A DNA stretch of 64,000 nucleotides from Methylibium sp035762065. Its GTDB lineage: Bacteria; Pseudomonadota; Gammaproteobacteria; Burkholderiales; Burkholderiaceae_C. Both the position numbers and the translations under genes were made by a program. Shown in pieces: positions 34,793 to 43,596 of this stretch. Numbering within the stretch: the stretch's first letter is position 1; each line of letters begins with the position of its first letter. Where the stretch lies: contig NZ_DASTPW010000002.1 in assembly GCF_035762065.1 (NCBI RefSeq), positions 1-64,000 on the forward strand. The letters are read 5' to 3'. The notes below the pieces were generated by a model. The model saw only the letters and a list, made by a program, of their open reading frames with translations. It was not told where the DNA came from and did not search any database.

Positions 34793-35386
34793 TCACGCCG
34801 CAGGGCCGCCCGGCCCGCCGCGCGCGCCGGGCACTTCGAGGATGAAGCAGGTGGTCGAGGCATGGGCATACAAGGTCCCGTCGTGCCCGACCAGCCGACC
34901 GTCGGCGGTGCCCATGCTGCGGCCGAGGTGGATCAGCCGGCCCTCGGCGCGCACCAACGGGGTCTTGTCGGTCAGCGCGCGCACGAGGTTGATCTTCAGT
35001 TCGACGGTGGTGTAGGCCCTGCCCGCCGGCAGCGCGGCGTGGATCGCGCAGGCGACGCAGGAGTCCAGCAGCGTCGCGTACCAGCCGCCGTGCACGGTGC
35101 CCATCGGGTTGTAGTGGCGCTGCTGCGGCCGGCCCTGGAAGATCGCTACGCCGGGCTCGATGTGCACCGGCAGGAAGTCGAGCGTCTCGCCGATCGGCGC
35201 GAACGGCAGCTCGCCGCGGAACATCGCCTCGAACAGCTCGATGCCCGACAGGTGCGCCACTTCGTGCGGGCGCCGGAAGCCGGCTTGCTGCCCCTTGCTG
35301 AGCATCTGTGCGCGCACGCGCGCCTCGTCGGCCTGCCAGCGCTCGAGCTGGGCCTGCGCTTCGGTGTCGTTCAGTCGTCGGTTCAT
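34793..35386 (-). CDS. PaaI-family hotdog thioesterase
   Basis: 197 residues from MNRRLNDTEA. The hotdog core is GTVHGGWYATLLDSCVACAI and VELKINLVRALTD. It hydrolyses aromatic or acyl-CoA thioesters. It is divergent from a MarR regulator, with the palindrome at 35409-35433 in the 55-base gap, so it is probably the regulator's target. Confidence 0.85.
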   Translation of the reverse strand: MNRRLNDTEAQAQLERWQADEARVRAQMLSKGQQAGFRRPHEVAHLSGIELFEAMFRGELPFAPIGETLDFLPVHIEPGVAIFQGRPQQRHYNPMGTVHGGWYATLLDSCVACAIHAALPAGRAYTTVELKINLVRALTDKTPLVRAEGRLIHLGRSMGTADGRLVGHDGTLYAHASTTCFILEVPGARGGPGGPAA

Positions 35387-35408
35387 CGCGGGTCCCCGGA
35401 TGGATGGA

Positions 35409-35433
35409 TGTAGCTGCAAGTATTGCACCTACA
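35409..35433. promoter_or_regulatory. Palindromic operator between thioesterase and MarR genes
   Basis: TGTAGCTGCAA - GTA - TTGCACCTACA: 11-base arms with a single mismatch around a three-base spacer, typical of MarR-family sites. A TACAAT (35430-35435) for the marR gene and TTGTAG/TACATC spaced by 16 on the other strand overlap it, so binding would block both. Confidence 0.7.
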
Positions 35434-35441
35434 ATCTTCCG

Positions 35442-35903
35442 ATGGCGATCGACTCCGCGACAGCGCCCTCGCCGCAGGGCTGCACCAACCTCAAGCTGCG
35501 CCAGCTCAGCCGCGCGGTGACGCGGCACTACGACGGCTACGTCGGCGCCACCGGCCTGAAGAACACGCAGTACTCGCTGCTTTCGCACGTGGTGAAGCTC
35601 GGCCCGATCCAGCCTTCGGCGCTGGCCCAGCGCATGCGGCTCGACCCTTCGACCCTCACCCGCAACCTGCAGCCGCTGCTCGCGGCCGGCTGGGTCGAGC
35701 TCGGCCCGGGGGACGACGCGCGCAGCCGCCTGGTCGAAGCCACCGCCGCGGGCCGTGCGCTGCGGGCCGAGGCGCAGCGCGCGTGGAAGCAGGCGCAGCT
35801 CGCGCTGAACGCACGGCTCGGCGCCGAACGGGTCGCGGCGCTGCACGCGCTGCTCGACGACTGCCTGCACCGCATCGACACCACCGGGCCCGGCGATGCC
35901 TGA
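35442..35903 (+). CDS. MarR-family transcriptional regulator
   Basis: 153 residues. Winged-helix DNA-binding domain with LGPIQPSALAQRMRLDPSTLTRNLQPLLAAGWV and the wing DDARSRLVEATAAG. It has a short N-terminal part with one cysteine (QGCTNL) that might sense oxidants. Divergent thioesterase and an 8-base overlap with the MFS remnant behind it point to local targets. Confidence 0.9.
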   Translation: MAIDSATAPSPQGCTNLKLRQLSRAVTRHYDGYVGATGLKNTQYSLLSHVVKLGPIQPSALAQRMRLDPSTLTRNLQPLLAAGWVELGPGDDARSRLVEATAAGRALRAEAQRAWKQAQLALNARLGAERVAALHALLDDCLHRIDTTGPGDA

Positions 35904-36460
35904 GCCCGCCGCGGCCTCGCGTGCCCGGGTGCCGGCGACCGGCCTCGTGCTGCTGGCCGCCGCCGGCTGCTTCGCGCTGACGATGGGCGTGCGGCAGTCG
36001 ATGGGGCTGTTCCTTCAACATCGTCGGCAGCTTCGCGATGGGCTGGGCCATCGGCTTTCAGAGCGGGCGCTGGCGGATGAAGTCGCTGCTTGCGCTCGTG
36101 TATGCAACACGCGGTGTCGCGGTCCTGGCCTTCCTGCTCGCGCCGAAGACCGAGGCGGTGATGCTGGCCTTTGCCGCGGTGATCGGCGTGACCTTCCTGT
36201 CCACCGTGCCGCCGACGGCCGGGCTCGTCGCGAAGTTCTTCGGGCCGGCGAACATGGCGACGCTGTTCGGCATCGCGATGCTCGCGCACCAGATCGGCGG
36301 CTTCCTCGGGGCCTACTTCGGCGGGAAGTCGTTCGAATGGACCGGCAGCTACGACGCGTTGTGGGTCATCGACATCCTGCTGGCCTTCGGTGCCGCGCTG
36401 CTGCACCTGCCGATCCGCGAGGCGCGCGCCGCGCCCCGGCTAGCGCCCGCGAACGCCTAG
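35896..36460 (+). pseudogene. MFS transporter with large internal deletion and frameshift
   Basis: The first 41 or so codons (MPEPAAASRARV to GVRQSMGLFLQ) match the start of an MFS permease through helix 1. Near 36014 the reading frame changes by one, and the sequence continues as FNIVGSFAMGWAIGFQSGRW through the last helices to the stop at 36460. About 200 or more residues in between (helices 2 to about 8) are gone. A permease this short cannot work. A TTCCTTC at the join could mark the breakpoint. Confidence 0.8.
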
Positions 36461-37029
36461 CCGCCAGCCGCGAGCACCAGCACGCCGAGCAGCGCGAACA
36501 GCGCGGCGGCGATGCGGCGCACCCATTGCAGCGGCACGAGGTGCAGCAGCTTGTCGCCGAGCAGCACCACCGGCACGTTGGCGAGCAGCATGCCCAGCGT
36601 GGTGCCGGCGGTGACCCACCACACCGAGGCGTACTTGGCCGCGAGCATCACCGTCGCGATCTGCGTCTTGTCGCCCATCTCGGCAAGGAAAAACGCGACG
36701 GTCGTGATGCCGAAGACGCCGAAGGCCGAGGCGCGCGGTGTCGCGGTGTCGTCGGGCGCCTCGTCGGGCTTCAGCGTCCAAGCCGCGACCGCGAAGAAGC
36801 TCAGGCCCAGCGCCCAGCGCAGCAGCTCGGGCGAGACCGCACGCTGCACCCAGGCCCCGAGCGCACTCGCCGCGGCATGGTTCGCCAGCGTCGCGATCAG
36901 GATGCCGGCGACGATCGGCCCCGGCTTGCGGAATCGGGCGGCGAGGAGGAGGGCGAGGAGCTGTGTCTTGTCGCCGATTTCGCTCGCAGCGACGACACCG
37001 GTCGAGACCGCGAAGGCGGCCGCGCTCAT
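36457..37029 (-). CDS. GDT1/TMEM165-family (UPF0016) cation exporter
   Basis: 190 residues with six membrane helices in two inverted halves, each with the family motif: ASEIGDKTQLLALLLA and AEMGDKTQIATVML. Family members export Mn2+ or exchange Ca2+. Its start overlaps the SDR stop (ATGA) and its own stop shares bases with the MFS remnant (CTAG). Confidence 0.9.
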   Translation of the reverse strand: MSAAAFAVSTGVVAASEIGDKTQLLALLLAARFRKPGPIVAGILIATLANHAAASALGAWVQRAVSPELLRWALGLSFFAVAAWTLKPDEAPDDTATPRASAFGVFGITTVAFFLAEMGDKTQIATVMLAAKYASVWWVTAGTTLGMLLANVPVVLLGDKLLHLVPLQWVRRIAAALFALLGVLVLAAGG

Positions 37030-37823
37030 GAAGGCGAGACGGTGTAGTTCAGTGCGAGCCGGCCGCCGTCGGCATAGACGATCTGGCCGGTGAGATAGCT
37101 CGCCGCGTCGCTGGCGAGGAAGGCGACCAGCTCGGCGATCTCCTGCGGCTCGCCGAGCCGCCCGAGCGGCGTGCGCGTGAGGATGCGCGAGCGCGCCGCC
37201 TCGCTGGTGAGCACCGCCTGCGCGGCAAGCTCGGTCGCGATCGTGCCGGGGCCGACCGCGTTGACCCGCACGCCGCGCTCGGCGAGCGCCAGCGCCATCG
37301 CGCGGGTGAGCTGGTCGATCGCGCCCTTGCTGGCGTTGTAGCTGGCGATGTTCGGGATCGCGAGCACGCCGTTGACCGAACTCATGTTGACGATCGCGCC
37401 GCCGCCGCGCTGGACCATCGCGCGCGCGCAGGCCTGGCCGACGAGAAAGTGGCCCTTCAGGTTGACCGCAATCACGCGGTCCCAGTCGGCTTCGGTCACG
37501 TCGAGGAAATCGGCGGCCTTGAAGATCCCGGCGTTGTTGACCAGCACGTCGACACGGCCGAAGGCGGCGAGCGTCGCGTCGAGCGCGGCCTTCACCCCCG
37601 CAGCGTGGGCCACGTCGCAGCCGATCGCGACGGCCTGCGCGCCCTCGCCGCGCAGGCGCGCGGCCAGCGCCTCGGCCTTCGCGCGATCGATGTCCCACAG
37701 CGCAACCGGCGCGCCTTCGCGCGCGAAGCGCTCGGCGCAGGCCGCGCCGATGCCCTGCGCCGCGCCGGTCACGACCGTCGCGCGGCCGGCAAGGCCGTAG
37801 TGGGTCGCCGCCTTGACGTTCAT
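37026..37823 (-). CDS. Short-chain dehydrogenase/reductase
   Basis: 265 residues from MNVKAATHYG. Classical SDR: TGAAQGIGAA cofactor loop, NNAGI, Ser in NMSSVNG, YNASK with the catalytic Tyr and Lys, and NAVGPGTIAT. NAD is favoured by an Asp after beta-2 (ALWDIDRAKA). Substrate unknown; an MBL-fold hydrolase and this gene overlap by ATGA, so they form a pair. Confidence 0.88.
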   Translation of the reverse strand: MNVKAATHYGLAGRATVVTGAAQGIGAACAERFAREGAPVALWDIDRAKAEALAARLRGEGAQAVAIGCDVAHAAGVKAALDATLAAFGRVDVLVNNAGIFKAADFLDVTEADWDRVIAVNLKGHFLVGQACARAMVQRGGGAIVNMSSVNGVLAIPNIASYNASKGAIDQLTRAMALALAERGVRVNAVGPGTIATELAAQAVLTSEAARSRILTRTPLGRLGEPQEIAELVAFLASDAASYLTGQIVYADGGRLALNYTVSPS

Positions 37824-38788
37824 GCGCTCGCCTTCGCGGGGCGGTCGAGCCACACGCCCAAGCCCTGGGCGTTCAACTCGACATCCACCGTGATCAGCGC
37901 GTCCATCGCCGCGTCGTCGAGCGTGCTGCCGCGTTCGCGCCAGCGCTGGCGGTAGAGCCGGCCGAGGTGTTCGCGCAGGCTGGCGTGCCGGTCGGCGCCG
38001 CCGGCCGCGCGCGCGATCGCCACCATCGCGTCGACCTGCTCGAGCAGCTGCGCGCCGAAGCTCGACGGCGTGTCGATGCAGCCGTAGTGCGTGAGGTACA
38101 TGCGCGCTGGGTTCCTTTCGAGCAACCGGCCGATCGTGTGCTTCATCGCGACGGGGTCGAACTGCACCGGCGTCGTCGTCGGGATCACCAAGCGGTCGTG
38201 CGCGCTCGCGAACTCCGGGTAGGAGATGCCGAAGCAGTCGCCGGTGAACCAGCCGCGGCTCGCCTCGTCCCAGATGCCGTGGTGGTGGCGGGCGTGGCCG
38301 GGCGCGTCGATGAAATGCAGTGGCCGGCCGGCCAGATCGAGCGTCATGCCGTCGTGCGTCGCGAGCACCCGGTCGGCGGGCACCGGCTGCACGACGCCGT
38401 AGGTACGCGCGACCTCCTCGTCGCCATAGACTGCGCTCGCGCCCTTCACCAGCGCGCTCGGGTCGATCATGTGCGGCGCACCGCGCGGGTGGACCACCAG
38501 CTTCGCGTTCGGCAGCTCGCGCATCAGGCTGCCGGCGGCGCCGGCGTGGTCGAGGTGGACATGGGTGACGATCAGGTAATCGACGTCGGCCGCTTCGAGC
38601 CCCTGGCGGGCGAGCGCCCCGAGCAGCCTCGGCAGCGCGTCGTTCGTGCCGGTGTCCACATAGGCGGCGCGGCCCGCGTGGACGATCAGGTAGGCGGCGT
38701 CGAAACGCGGGCGCACGAAGCCGGTGTCGATCGCGGTGATGCCGTGGCCGAGGTCTTCGAAGAGGTCGTCGGGGCGGGCTTGCTGCAT
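37820..38788 (-). CDS. MBL-fold metallo-hydrolase
   Basis: 322 residues from MQQARPDDLF. The metal motif is THVHLDHAGAAG, with ASP/His ligands later in GHARHHHG and FTGDCFG. An extra C-terminal domain (from about 230) of mostly helices is seen. Substrate is unknown; it is paired with the SDR. Confidence 0.87.
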   Translation of the reverse strand: MQQARPDDLFEDLGHGITAIDTGFVRPRFDAAYLIVHAGRAAYVDTGTNDALPRLLGALARQGLEAADVDYLIVTHVHLDHAGAAGSLMRELPNAKLVVHPRGAPHMIDPSALVKGASAVYGDEEVARTYGVVQPVPADRVLATHDGMTLDLAGRPLHFIDAPGHARHHHGIWDEASRGWFTGDCFGISYPEFASAHDRLVIPTTTPVQFDPVAMKHTIGRLLERNPARMYLTHYGCIDTPSSFGAQLLEQVDAMVAIARAAGGADRHASLREHLGRLYRQRWRERGSTLDDAAMDALITVDVELNAQGLGVWLDRPAKASA

Positions 38789-38900
38789 CGGCGCGATTCT
38801 AGGAATCGGGGCTTCCCCGTCGTGTTGCCTGGGCGCTTTGCCTGAGCGCGCGGCGCGGCCACACTCCGCCCCTCTCACATCCATCAGGGGAGCATGTGCC

Positions 38901-39806
38901 ATGAAGATCTCATCTCTTGTCTCGCGTGTCGCGGCTTGCGCCGTGGTCGGACTCGCCGCTCAGGGAGCCTGGGCCCAAGCCGGAGGCACGCTCGACAAAG
39001 TCAAGCAAAGCGGTGCCTTCACGATGGCGTATCGGGAGTCGTCGATCCCGTTCAGCTACCTCGACGACAAGGCCCAGCCGGTCGGCTTCGGCTTCGAGAT
39101 CTGCAACCGCATCGCCGACGAGGTGAAGAAGGTCACCGGCCGCGCCGACATGAAGGTGAACCTGCAGGCCGTGACCTCCGCCAACCGCATCCCGCTGCTG
39201 CAGAACGGCACGATCGACATCGAATGCGGCTCGACGACCAACAACGTCGAACGCGGCAAGCAGGTGGCCTTCGCGACCAACTACTTCTACACCGGCACGC
39301 GCTTCCTCGTGAAAAGCAGCTCGCCGGTGAAGAAGCTCGAGGACCTGGCCGGCAAGAACGTTGTCTCGACGACGGGCACGACCAACTACAAGATCATGCG
39401 CGGCCTCAACGACGAGAAGAAGGTCGGCTTCGAGTTGCTCGGCGCGAAGGACCACGCGGAGTCGGCGCTGATGGTGCAGAGCGGCCGTGCCGAAGCCTTT
39501 GCGATGGACGACATCCTGCTGTACGGCCTGCGCGCCTCGTCGCAGAACCCGGCGGAGCTGGCGGTGGTCGGAGAGCCGATCCAGGTCGAGCCCTACGCGA
39601 TCATGGTCCGCCGCGATGACCCGGCGTTCAAGGGCCTTGTCGACGGCGTGCTCGCCGGCCTGATGAAGAGCGGCGAATTCGAGAAGCTCTACAAGAAGTG
39701 GTTCCAGTCGCCGATCCCGCCGAAGGGCATCAACCTCGGCGTGCCGATGAGCAAGGAACTGCAGGAGAACATGAAGGCGCTGTCGGACAAGCCGGCGGCT
39801 CCATAA
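38901..39806 (+). CDS. gltI: Amino-acid ABC transporter substrate-binding protein (GltI-like)
   Basis: 301 residues. A signal peptide (AACAVVGLAAQGAWA) leads to a periplasmic binding domain with YRESSIPFSYLDD, IDIECGSTTNNVERG and STTGTTNYKIMRGL; this is close to the glutamate/aspartate binder GltI. No permease or ATPase genes follow, so it is an orphan or serves a transporter elsewhere. Confidence 0.88.
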   Translation: MKISSLVSRVAACAVVGLAAQGAWAQAGGTLDKVKQSGAFTMAYRESSIPFSYLDDKAQPVGFGFEICNRIADEVKKVTGRADMKVNLQAVTSANRIPLLQNGTIDIECGSTTNNVERGKQVAFATNYFYTGTRFLVKSSSPVKKLEDLAGKNVVSTTGTTNYKIMRGLNDEKKVGFELLGAKDHAESALMVQSGRAEAFAMDDILLYGLRASSQNPAELAVVGEPIQVEPYAIMVRRDDPAFKGLVDGVLAGLMKSGEFEKLYKKWFQSPIPPKGINLGVPMSKELQENMKALSDKPAAP

Positions 39807-39964
39807 CAGGCGACTTGCGGCGCGGGCGACGCGCCCGCGCCGCGTCGACTCGCGCAGCGCCCGCCGCGGGCACAAGCGGGCCTGAAGCAGCGACGGCTCG
39901 CCATTCGAGGGTTTTTGCTCGCGCCTGCGCTCGGGATAGCCTGGCCCCGTGCCACAATCCGTCC

Positions 39965-39990
39965 GCGCCGCTCGAACAGCGGCGCGTTTC
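39965..39990 (+). terminator. Rho-independent terminator or attenuator before rhlE
   Basis: GCGCCGCT (39965-39972) pairs perfectly with AGCGGCGC (39978-39985) over CGAAC and is followed by GTTTCGTTTCT. It is 158 bases after gltI, and may instead act in a long rhlE leader. Confidence 0.6.
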
Positions 39991-40154
39991 GTTTCTCCGA
40001 AGCGAAGCTCGAGCATCGTCACAGTCCGGCCCCCGAGGCGCTTCCCGCGTCTCCTTTTCGAAGGGCCATGGCAACGCAAGTCGCCTTCCGTCTGTGGCCC
40101 GATGTATGGACCACCGTCGCGCACTTGCCGCATGCAAGGCGCGACCCGACGGAA

Positions 40155-40173
40155 CCGCCGGTCAAGCCGGCGG
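40155..40173 (+). promoter_or_regulatory. Hairpin nine bases before the rhlE start
   Basis: CCGCCGG - TCAAG - CCGGCGG, seven base pairs, ends at 40173, right before the GTG start at 40183. It covers the place where a ribosome site would be, as seen in temperature-responsive leaders. Confidence 0.4.
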
Positions 40174-40182
40174 AATTGCTTC

Positions 40183-41520
40183 GTGACTGCCTCTCCCATT
40201 TCGACCTTTCAAGAACTCCAACTCTGCGCGCCGCTGCTGCATGCGGTGACCGCGCTCGGCTTCACCCAGCCGACGCACGTGCAGGCGCAGGCCATCCCCG
40301 CCGCGATGGCCGGCGGCGACTGGATGGTCAGCAGCCAGACCGGCAGCGGCAAGACCGCCGCCTTCCTGCTGCCGCTGCTGCATCGCCTGCTCCATGCCGG
40401 CCCGGCCGAAGCGACCCGCGCGGCGACGCCGCGCGCGGTCGTGCTGTGCCCGACGCGCGAGCTCGCGCAGCAGGTCTGCGCCGACGCGATCGACCTGATG
40501 CGCGGCGCCAGCGAACAACTGCGTGGCGAGGCCAAGCAGAACCCGCTGCGCGATGCGCTGCGCACACTGCGAGTGGCCACGGTGGTCGGCGGCATGCCGT
40601 TCGGCAAGCAGCTCTACGACCTGCGTGGCGCGCAACTGGTGATCGCGACGCCGGGCCGGCTGCTTGACCTCCATTCGCGCGGGCAGATCGTGCTGTCGCA
40701 GACCCAGGTGCTCGTGGTCGACGAGGCCGACCGCATGCTCGACCTTGGCTTCGCCGACGACCTCGCGGCCATCCAGGACGCGACGGCCGCGCGCGAGCAG
40801 ACGCTGATGTTCTCGGCCACCTTCGCGCCGCGCATCATGGCGCTCGCGACCAAGCTGATGCGCAAGCCGGGCCGGCTCGAACTCGCGACCGCGCAGGACG
40901 TGCATGCCGACATCACCCAGACCCTGCATTGGGCCGACGATCTGGGTCACAAGCACAAGCTCCTTGAGCATTGGCTGCGCGATACCGAGGTCGACCAGGC
41001 GGTGGTGTTCGCGAGCACGCAGGGCGACACCGAGCTGATCGCCGAGCAGCTGCAGCAGCAGGGCCATAGCGCGATCGCGCTGCACGGCGCGATGCCGCAG
41101 GCGGTGCGCAACCGCCGCCTGCAGAACGTGCGCGACGGCCACGTGCGCGTGCTGGTCGCCACCGATGTCGCTGCGCGCGGCCTCGACGTGCCGAGCATCA
41201 GCCACGTCATCAACTTCGGCTTGCCGATGAAGGCCGAGGACTACGTGCACCGCATCGGCCGCACCGGCCGCGCCGGCCGCAGTGGCATCGCGATCACGAT
41301 CGCCGAGCACCGCGAGCGCGGCAAGATCCGCGCGATCGAGGCCTATACGCGCCAGCCGATCGCGGCGCAGGTGATTCCCGGGCTCGAACCCACGCCGCCG
41401 AGGCCGCGCCCCGCCAAGCCGCTGCCCGGCCAGCGCCATGGACAACGGCGCCCCGCCGGCCGTGGCGGCAACGGCTACGGCCGCGACCTGCGCCGCGAAC
41501 CCGCCGCCCGCACCCGTTGA
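40183..41520 (+). CDS. rhlE: RhlE-type DEAD-box RNA helicase
   Basis: 445 residues, GTG start (MTASPISTFQEL). Q motif GFTQPTHVQAQAIP, Walker A SSQTGSGKTAAF, DEAD as VVDEADRML, SAT as MFSATF, and the HRIGRTGRAGR motif VI. A basic, glycine/arginine-rich tail of about 50 residues follows. It helps unwind RNA in ribosome assembly and RNA decay. No ATG fits the family start, so the GTG is favoured. Confidence 0.92.
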   Translation: MTASPISTFQELQLCAPLLHAVTALGFTQPTHVQAQAIPAAMAGGDWMVSSQTGSGKTAAFLLPLLHRLLHAGPAEATRAATPRAVVLCPTRELAQQVCADAIDLMRGASEQLRGEAKQNPLRDALRTLRVATVVGGMPFGKQLYDLRGAQLVIATPGRLLDLHSRGQIVLSQTQVLVVDEADRMLDLGFADDLAAIQDATAAREQTLMFSATFAPRIMALATKLMRKPGRLELATAQDVHADITQTLHWADDLGHKHKLLEHWLRDTEVDQAVVFASTQGDTELIAEQLQQQGHSAIALHGAMPQAVRNRRLQNVRDGHVRVLVATDVAARGLDVPSISHVINFGLPMKAEDYVHRIGRTGRAGRSGIAITIAEHRERGKIRAIEAYTRQPIAAQVIPGLEPTPPRPRPAKPLPGQRHGQRRPAGRGGNGYGRDLRREPAARTR

Positions 41521-41529
41521 CGCGGCGGC

Positions 41530-41565
41530 GCAGGGACCCTCCCGGTCACGGCGCAGGGTCCCTGC
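41530..41565. terminator. Bidirectional stem-loop (rhlE / acetyltransferase)
   Basis: GCAGGGACCCT (41530-41540) pairs perfectly with AGGGTCCCTGC (41555-41565), 11 base pairs over a 14-base loop, in the gap between convergent genes. Confidence 0.65.
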
Positions 41566-41568
41566 CGG

Positions 41569-42159
41569 TCAGGCCGGCATCGCCGCCTCTTCGCGCTTGC
41601 GCGAGCGGATGCGCGCCGGCACGCCGATCGCGAGGTGATGCGCCGGCACGTCCTTGAGCACCACAGCGTTGGCGCCGATCATCGCGTGGTCGCCAATCGT
41701 GATGCGGCCCATCAGCTTGGCGCCGGCGCCGATCTCGACGTGCTTGCCGATCACCGGGGCGCACGGTTCCTCGCAGTGAGCGAGGCCGATCGACACGCCC
41801 TGGCGCAGCCGCACGCCGTCGCCGATGACCGCGTAGCCGCTGACGATGATCCCGCCGAAGTGGTCGATGACGACACCGCGGCCGACCTTCGCTTCGCAAG
41901 GCAGTTCGATACCCGCCGCGATCTGCACCAGCTTGAACAGCAGCTTGTAGAGCGCCGACAGCGGCTTGCGCAGCAGCGGCGAACGAATGCGGTAGCGCCA
42001 GGTGCCGAAGCGGTGCACCGCCAGCGCCCAGAAGCCCTGCGCGCCCCAGCGGCCGCCATGGTTGGCGAGGTCTTCGCGGATCAGGGCCCACAGCCCGGGC
42101 TCGGCGTGCAGCGACAAGGTGGAAGGCGGCGGCGTGCGCGTGATCGGTGGATAGCTCAT
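41569..42159 (-). CDS. Serine O-acetyltransferase-like hexapeptide-repeat enzyme
   Basis: 196 residues from MSYPPITRTP. The C-terminal left-handed beta-helix contains GVVIDHFGGIIVSGYAVIG and VIGKHVEIGAGAKLMGRITIG repeats. The N-terminal half (ALIREDLANHGG, GFWALAVHRFG) is that of CysE-like enzymes linked to polysaccharide rather than cysteine genes. Acetyl acceptor unknown. Confidence 0.78.
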   Translation of the reverse strand: MSYPPITRTPPPSTLSLHAEPGLWALIREDLANHGGRWGAQGFWALAVHRFGTWRYRIRSPLLRKPLSALYKLLFKLVQIAAGIELPCEAKVGRGVVIDHFGGIIVSGYAVIGDGVRLRQGVSIGLAHCEEPCAPVIGKHVEIGAGAKLMGRITIGDHAMIGANAVVLKDVPAHHLAIGVPARIRSRKREEAAMPA

Positions 42160-42185
42160 GGGAGCGGAGTCGGGCGGGCGTCGCA

Positions 42186-42578
42186 TCAACGGGGCAGCAA
42201 GGAGCGTTCCAGACGATGGGTTTCGTCCAGCAGCGAGGTCGTGAGCACGCTCGAATGCGTCGACCGCGTGGCCGACTTCGCCGAGCGCGCCGCGCCAAGC
42301 GCGCCCGCGCTGTCCGCGGCCATGTGGGGTGCCGGCGGAGCGTCGATCGAGCCGCTGCGCGTGGCCGCATAGACGCACAGCGCGCGCTGTGCGGCGGCGT
42401 GCGTCAGGCAATCTGCTTCGAGCTTGGGCGGCGTGCGCAGCGTCGGCGGCAGGGCTTCGACGAGTGCCAAGGTCGACTGGCCTGGCGCCACGTCGGCTTC
42501 CGGCGTGCTCCATGCCGCAAGCAGCGACAGGCAGGCGATGGCGATGAAAGCCGGGTGACGGCTGGGTGAGAGGTTCAC
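42186..42578 (-). CDS. Hypothetical exported protein
   Basis: About 130 residues from a GTG at 42578; a frame ten codons longer (to 42608) is also open. A signal-like helix (FIAIACLSLLAAW) is followed by a low-complexity Ala/Ser/Thr-rich stretch with two cysteines. No family was recognised. It precedes the acetyltransferase by 26 bases, so the two may be one transcript. Confidence 0.45.
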   Translation of the reverse strand: MNLSPSRHPAFIAIACLSLLAAWSTPEADVAPGQSTLALVEALPPTLRTPPKLEADCLTHAAAQRALCVYAATRSGSIDAPPAPHMAADSAGALGAARSAKSATRSTHSSVLTTSLLDETHRLERSLLPR

Positions 42579-42706
42579 GGCATGGCACCCACAACGAAGG
42601 AAGTGCATGACTGTCGCGACCCGCCGCCGGGCGCCGAAGCGGCCGAAGCGCTGACGGCATGTAGGCGTTGTCCGACGTGCCGGTTGTCAGGGCGGGCAGC
42701 GCAGGC

Positions 42707-43553
42707 TCAGCCGCTGGCGAGCAGCCGCTGTACCGCGGCGATGAACTCGTCGCGGCCGAAAGGCTTGGCGAGATGCGCATTCATGCCGGCGCCGATGAAG
42801 CGGCGCGTCCTTGCGCCTGCGTCCGACGACACGCCGAGGATGGGCGTCGGCCGCTGGCCCTGGCTGCCCTGATGCGCACGGATGCGTCGGGTCGCGGCCG
42901 CGCCCGAAAGCGCCGGCATGTGCTCGTCCATCACGATCGCGTCGTGGCTGCGGCCCTGGCGCAGCGCGCAATCGACGACCTCCTTGCCGTCCGTCGCCTC
43001 GTCCACCTCGGCGCTGGCATGGCGCAAGTGGCTGCCGAGGATCAGGCGCACGACCGGGTCGTCGTCGACCAGCAGCACGCTGCGCCCGCGCAGCACGCCC
43101 TCGGCGGCCAGCCGCGCGAGCCGCGCGCCCAGCGGCAGCCGCACCGTGTCGTAGAGGCGGTTGTGCACGATGCGGCTGCGGTGCGCGAGGTGGCGCACCA
43201 GCGTCGCGCACGGCGTCATCGCGGCGCATCGCCTCGGTGACGATGCCCCGCGGAATGGTCAACAGCAGCGAGGCTTCGTGCGCCATCCCGTCGTAGCGGG
43301 TCGGCCCGCCGTCGAACGGCGCGACGAGCCCTTGCAGATCGCCGGGGCGCAGGTAGAGCGCGACGTGCCCGTTCGGCTGGCCGAGCAGCCGGCCCAGCGT
43401 CACCGCGCCTTCGACGACGAGCAGCAGCTCGTGGCGTTGGTCGTCGCGGCGGCAGACGAACTCGCCGCGTGCCGCGCGCACCAGCACGCCGCCTTCGACC
43501 CACGAACGCACGACCGCCGGCTCGCAGGCTTCGAACCCCGCAATGCGCTGCAA
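42707..43553 (-). pseudogene. cNMP-binding domain fused to receiver domain, frameshifted
   Basis: Reading leftward, the first frame encodes a cyclic-nucleotide-binding domain (GEFVCRRDDQRHELLLVVEG, LYLRPGDLQGLVAPF, LLTIPRGIVTEAMRRD). Near 43216 the frame shifts by one: VRDA is followed in another frame by LVRHLAHRSRIVHNRLYD, the expected next residues. That frame ends with a receiver domain (VLLVDDDP, acceptor Asp in IVMDEHMPALSG, KPFG) instead of the usual HTH. One base added near 43216 would restore a single protein. Start is unclear (TTG 43553 chosen). This may be a real defect or a sequencing error. Confidence 0.75.
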
Positions 43554-43564
43554 CTGCGAGCGAT

Positions 43565-43582
43565 CTGTCGGTTGACCGACAG
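43565..43582. promoter_or_regulatory. Perfect 18-base palindrome CTGTCGGT-TG-ACCGACAG
   Basis: Eight-base arms with two-base spacer, 12 bases upstream of the cNMP/receiver reading frame. It looks like an operator or RNA hairpin over the start region. A related CTGTCG/CGACAG pair lies 15 bases further upstream. Confidence 0.55.
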
Positions 43583-43596
43583 AGCTTCTAGGGAGG

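Larger units (their letters stand above)
39807..40182 (+). other. Gap between gltI and rhlE with two stem-loops
   Basis: 376 bases with no supported gene. It holds a terminator-like hairpin (39965-39990) and a second hairpin next to the rhlE start (40155-40173). Small frames here overlap rhlE and have no family match. Confidence 0.6.
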
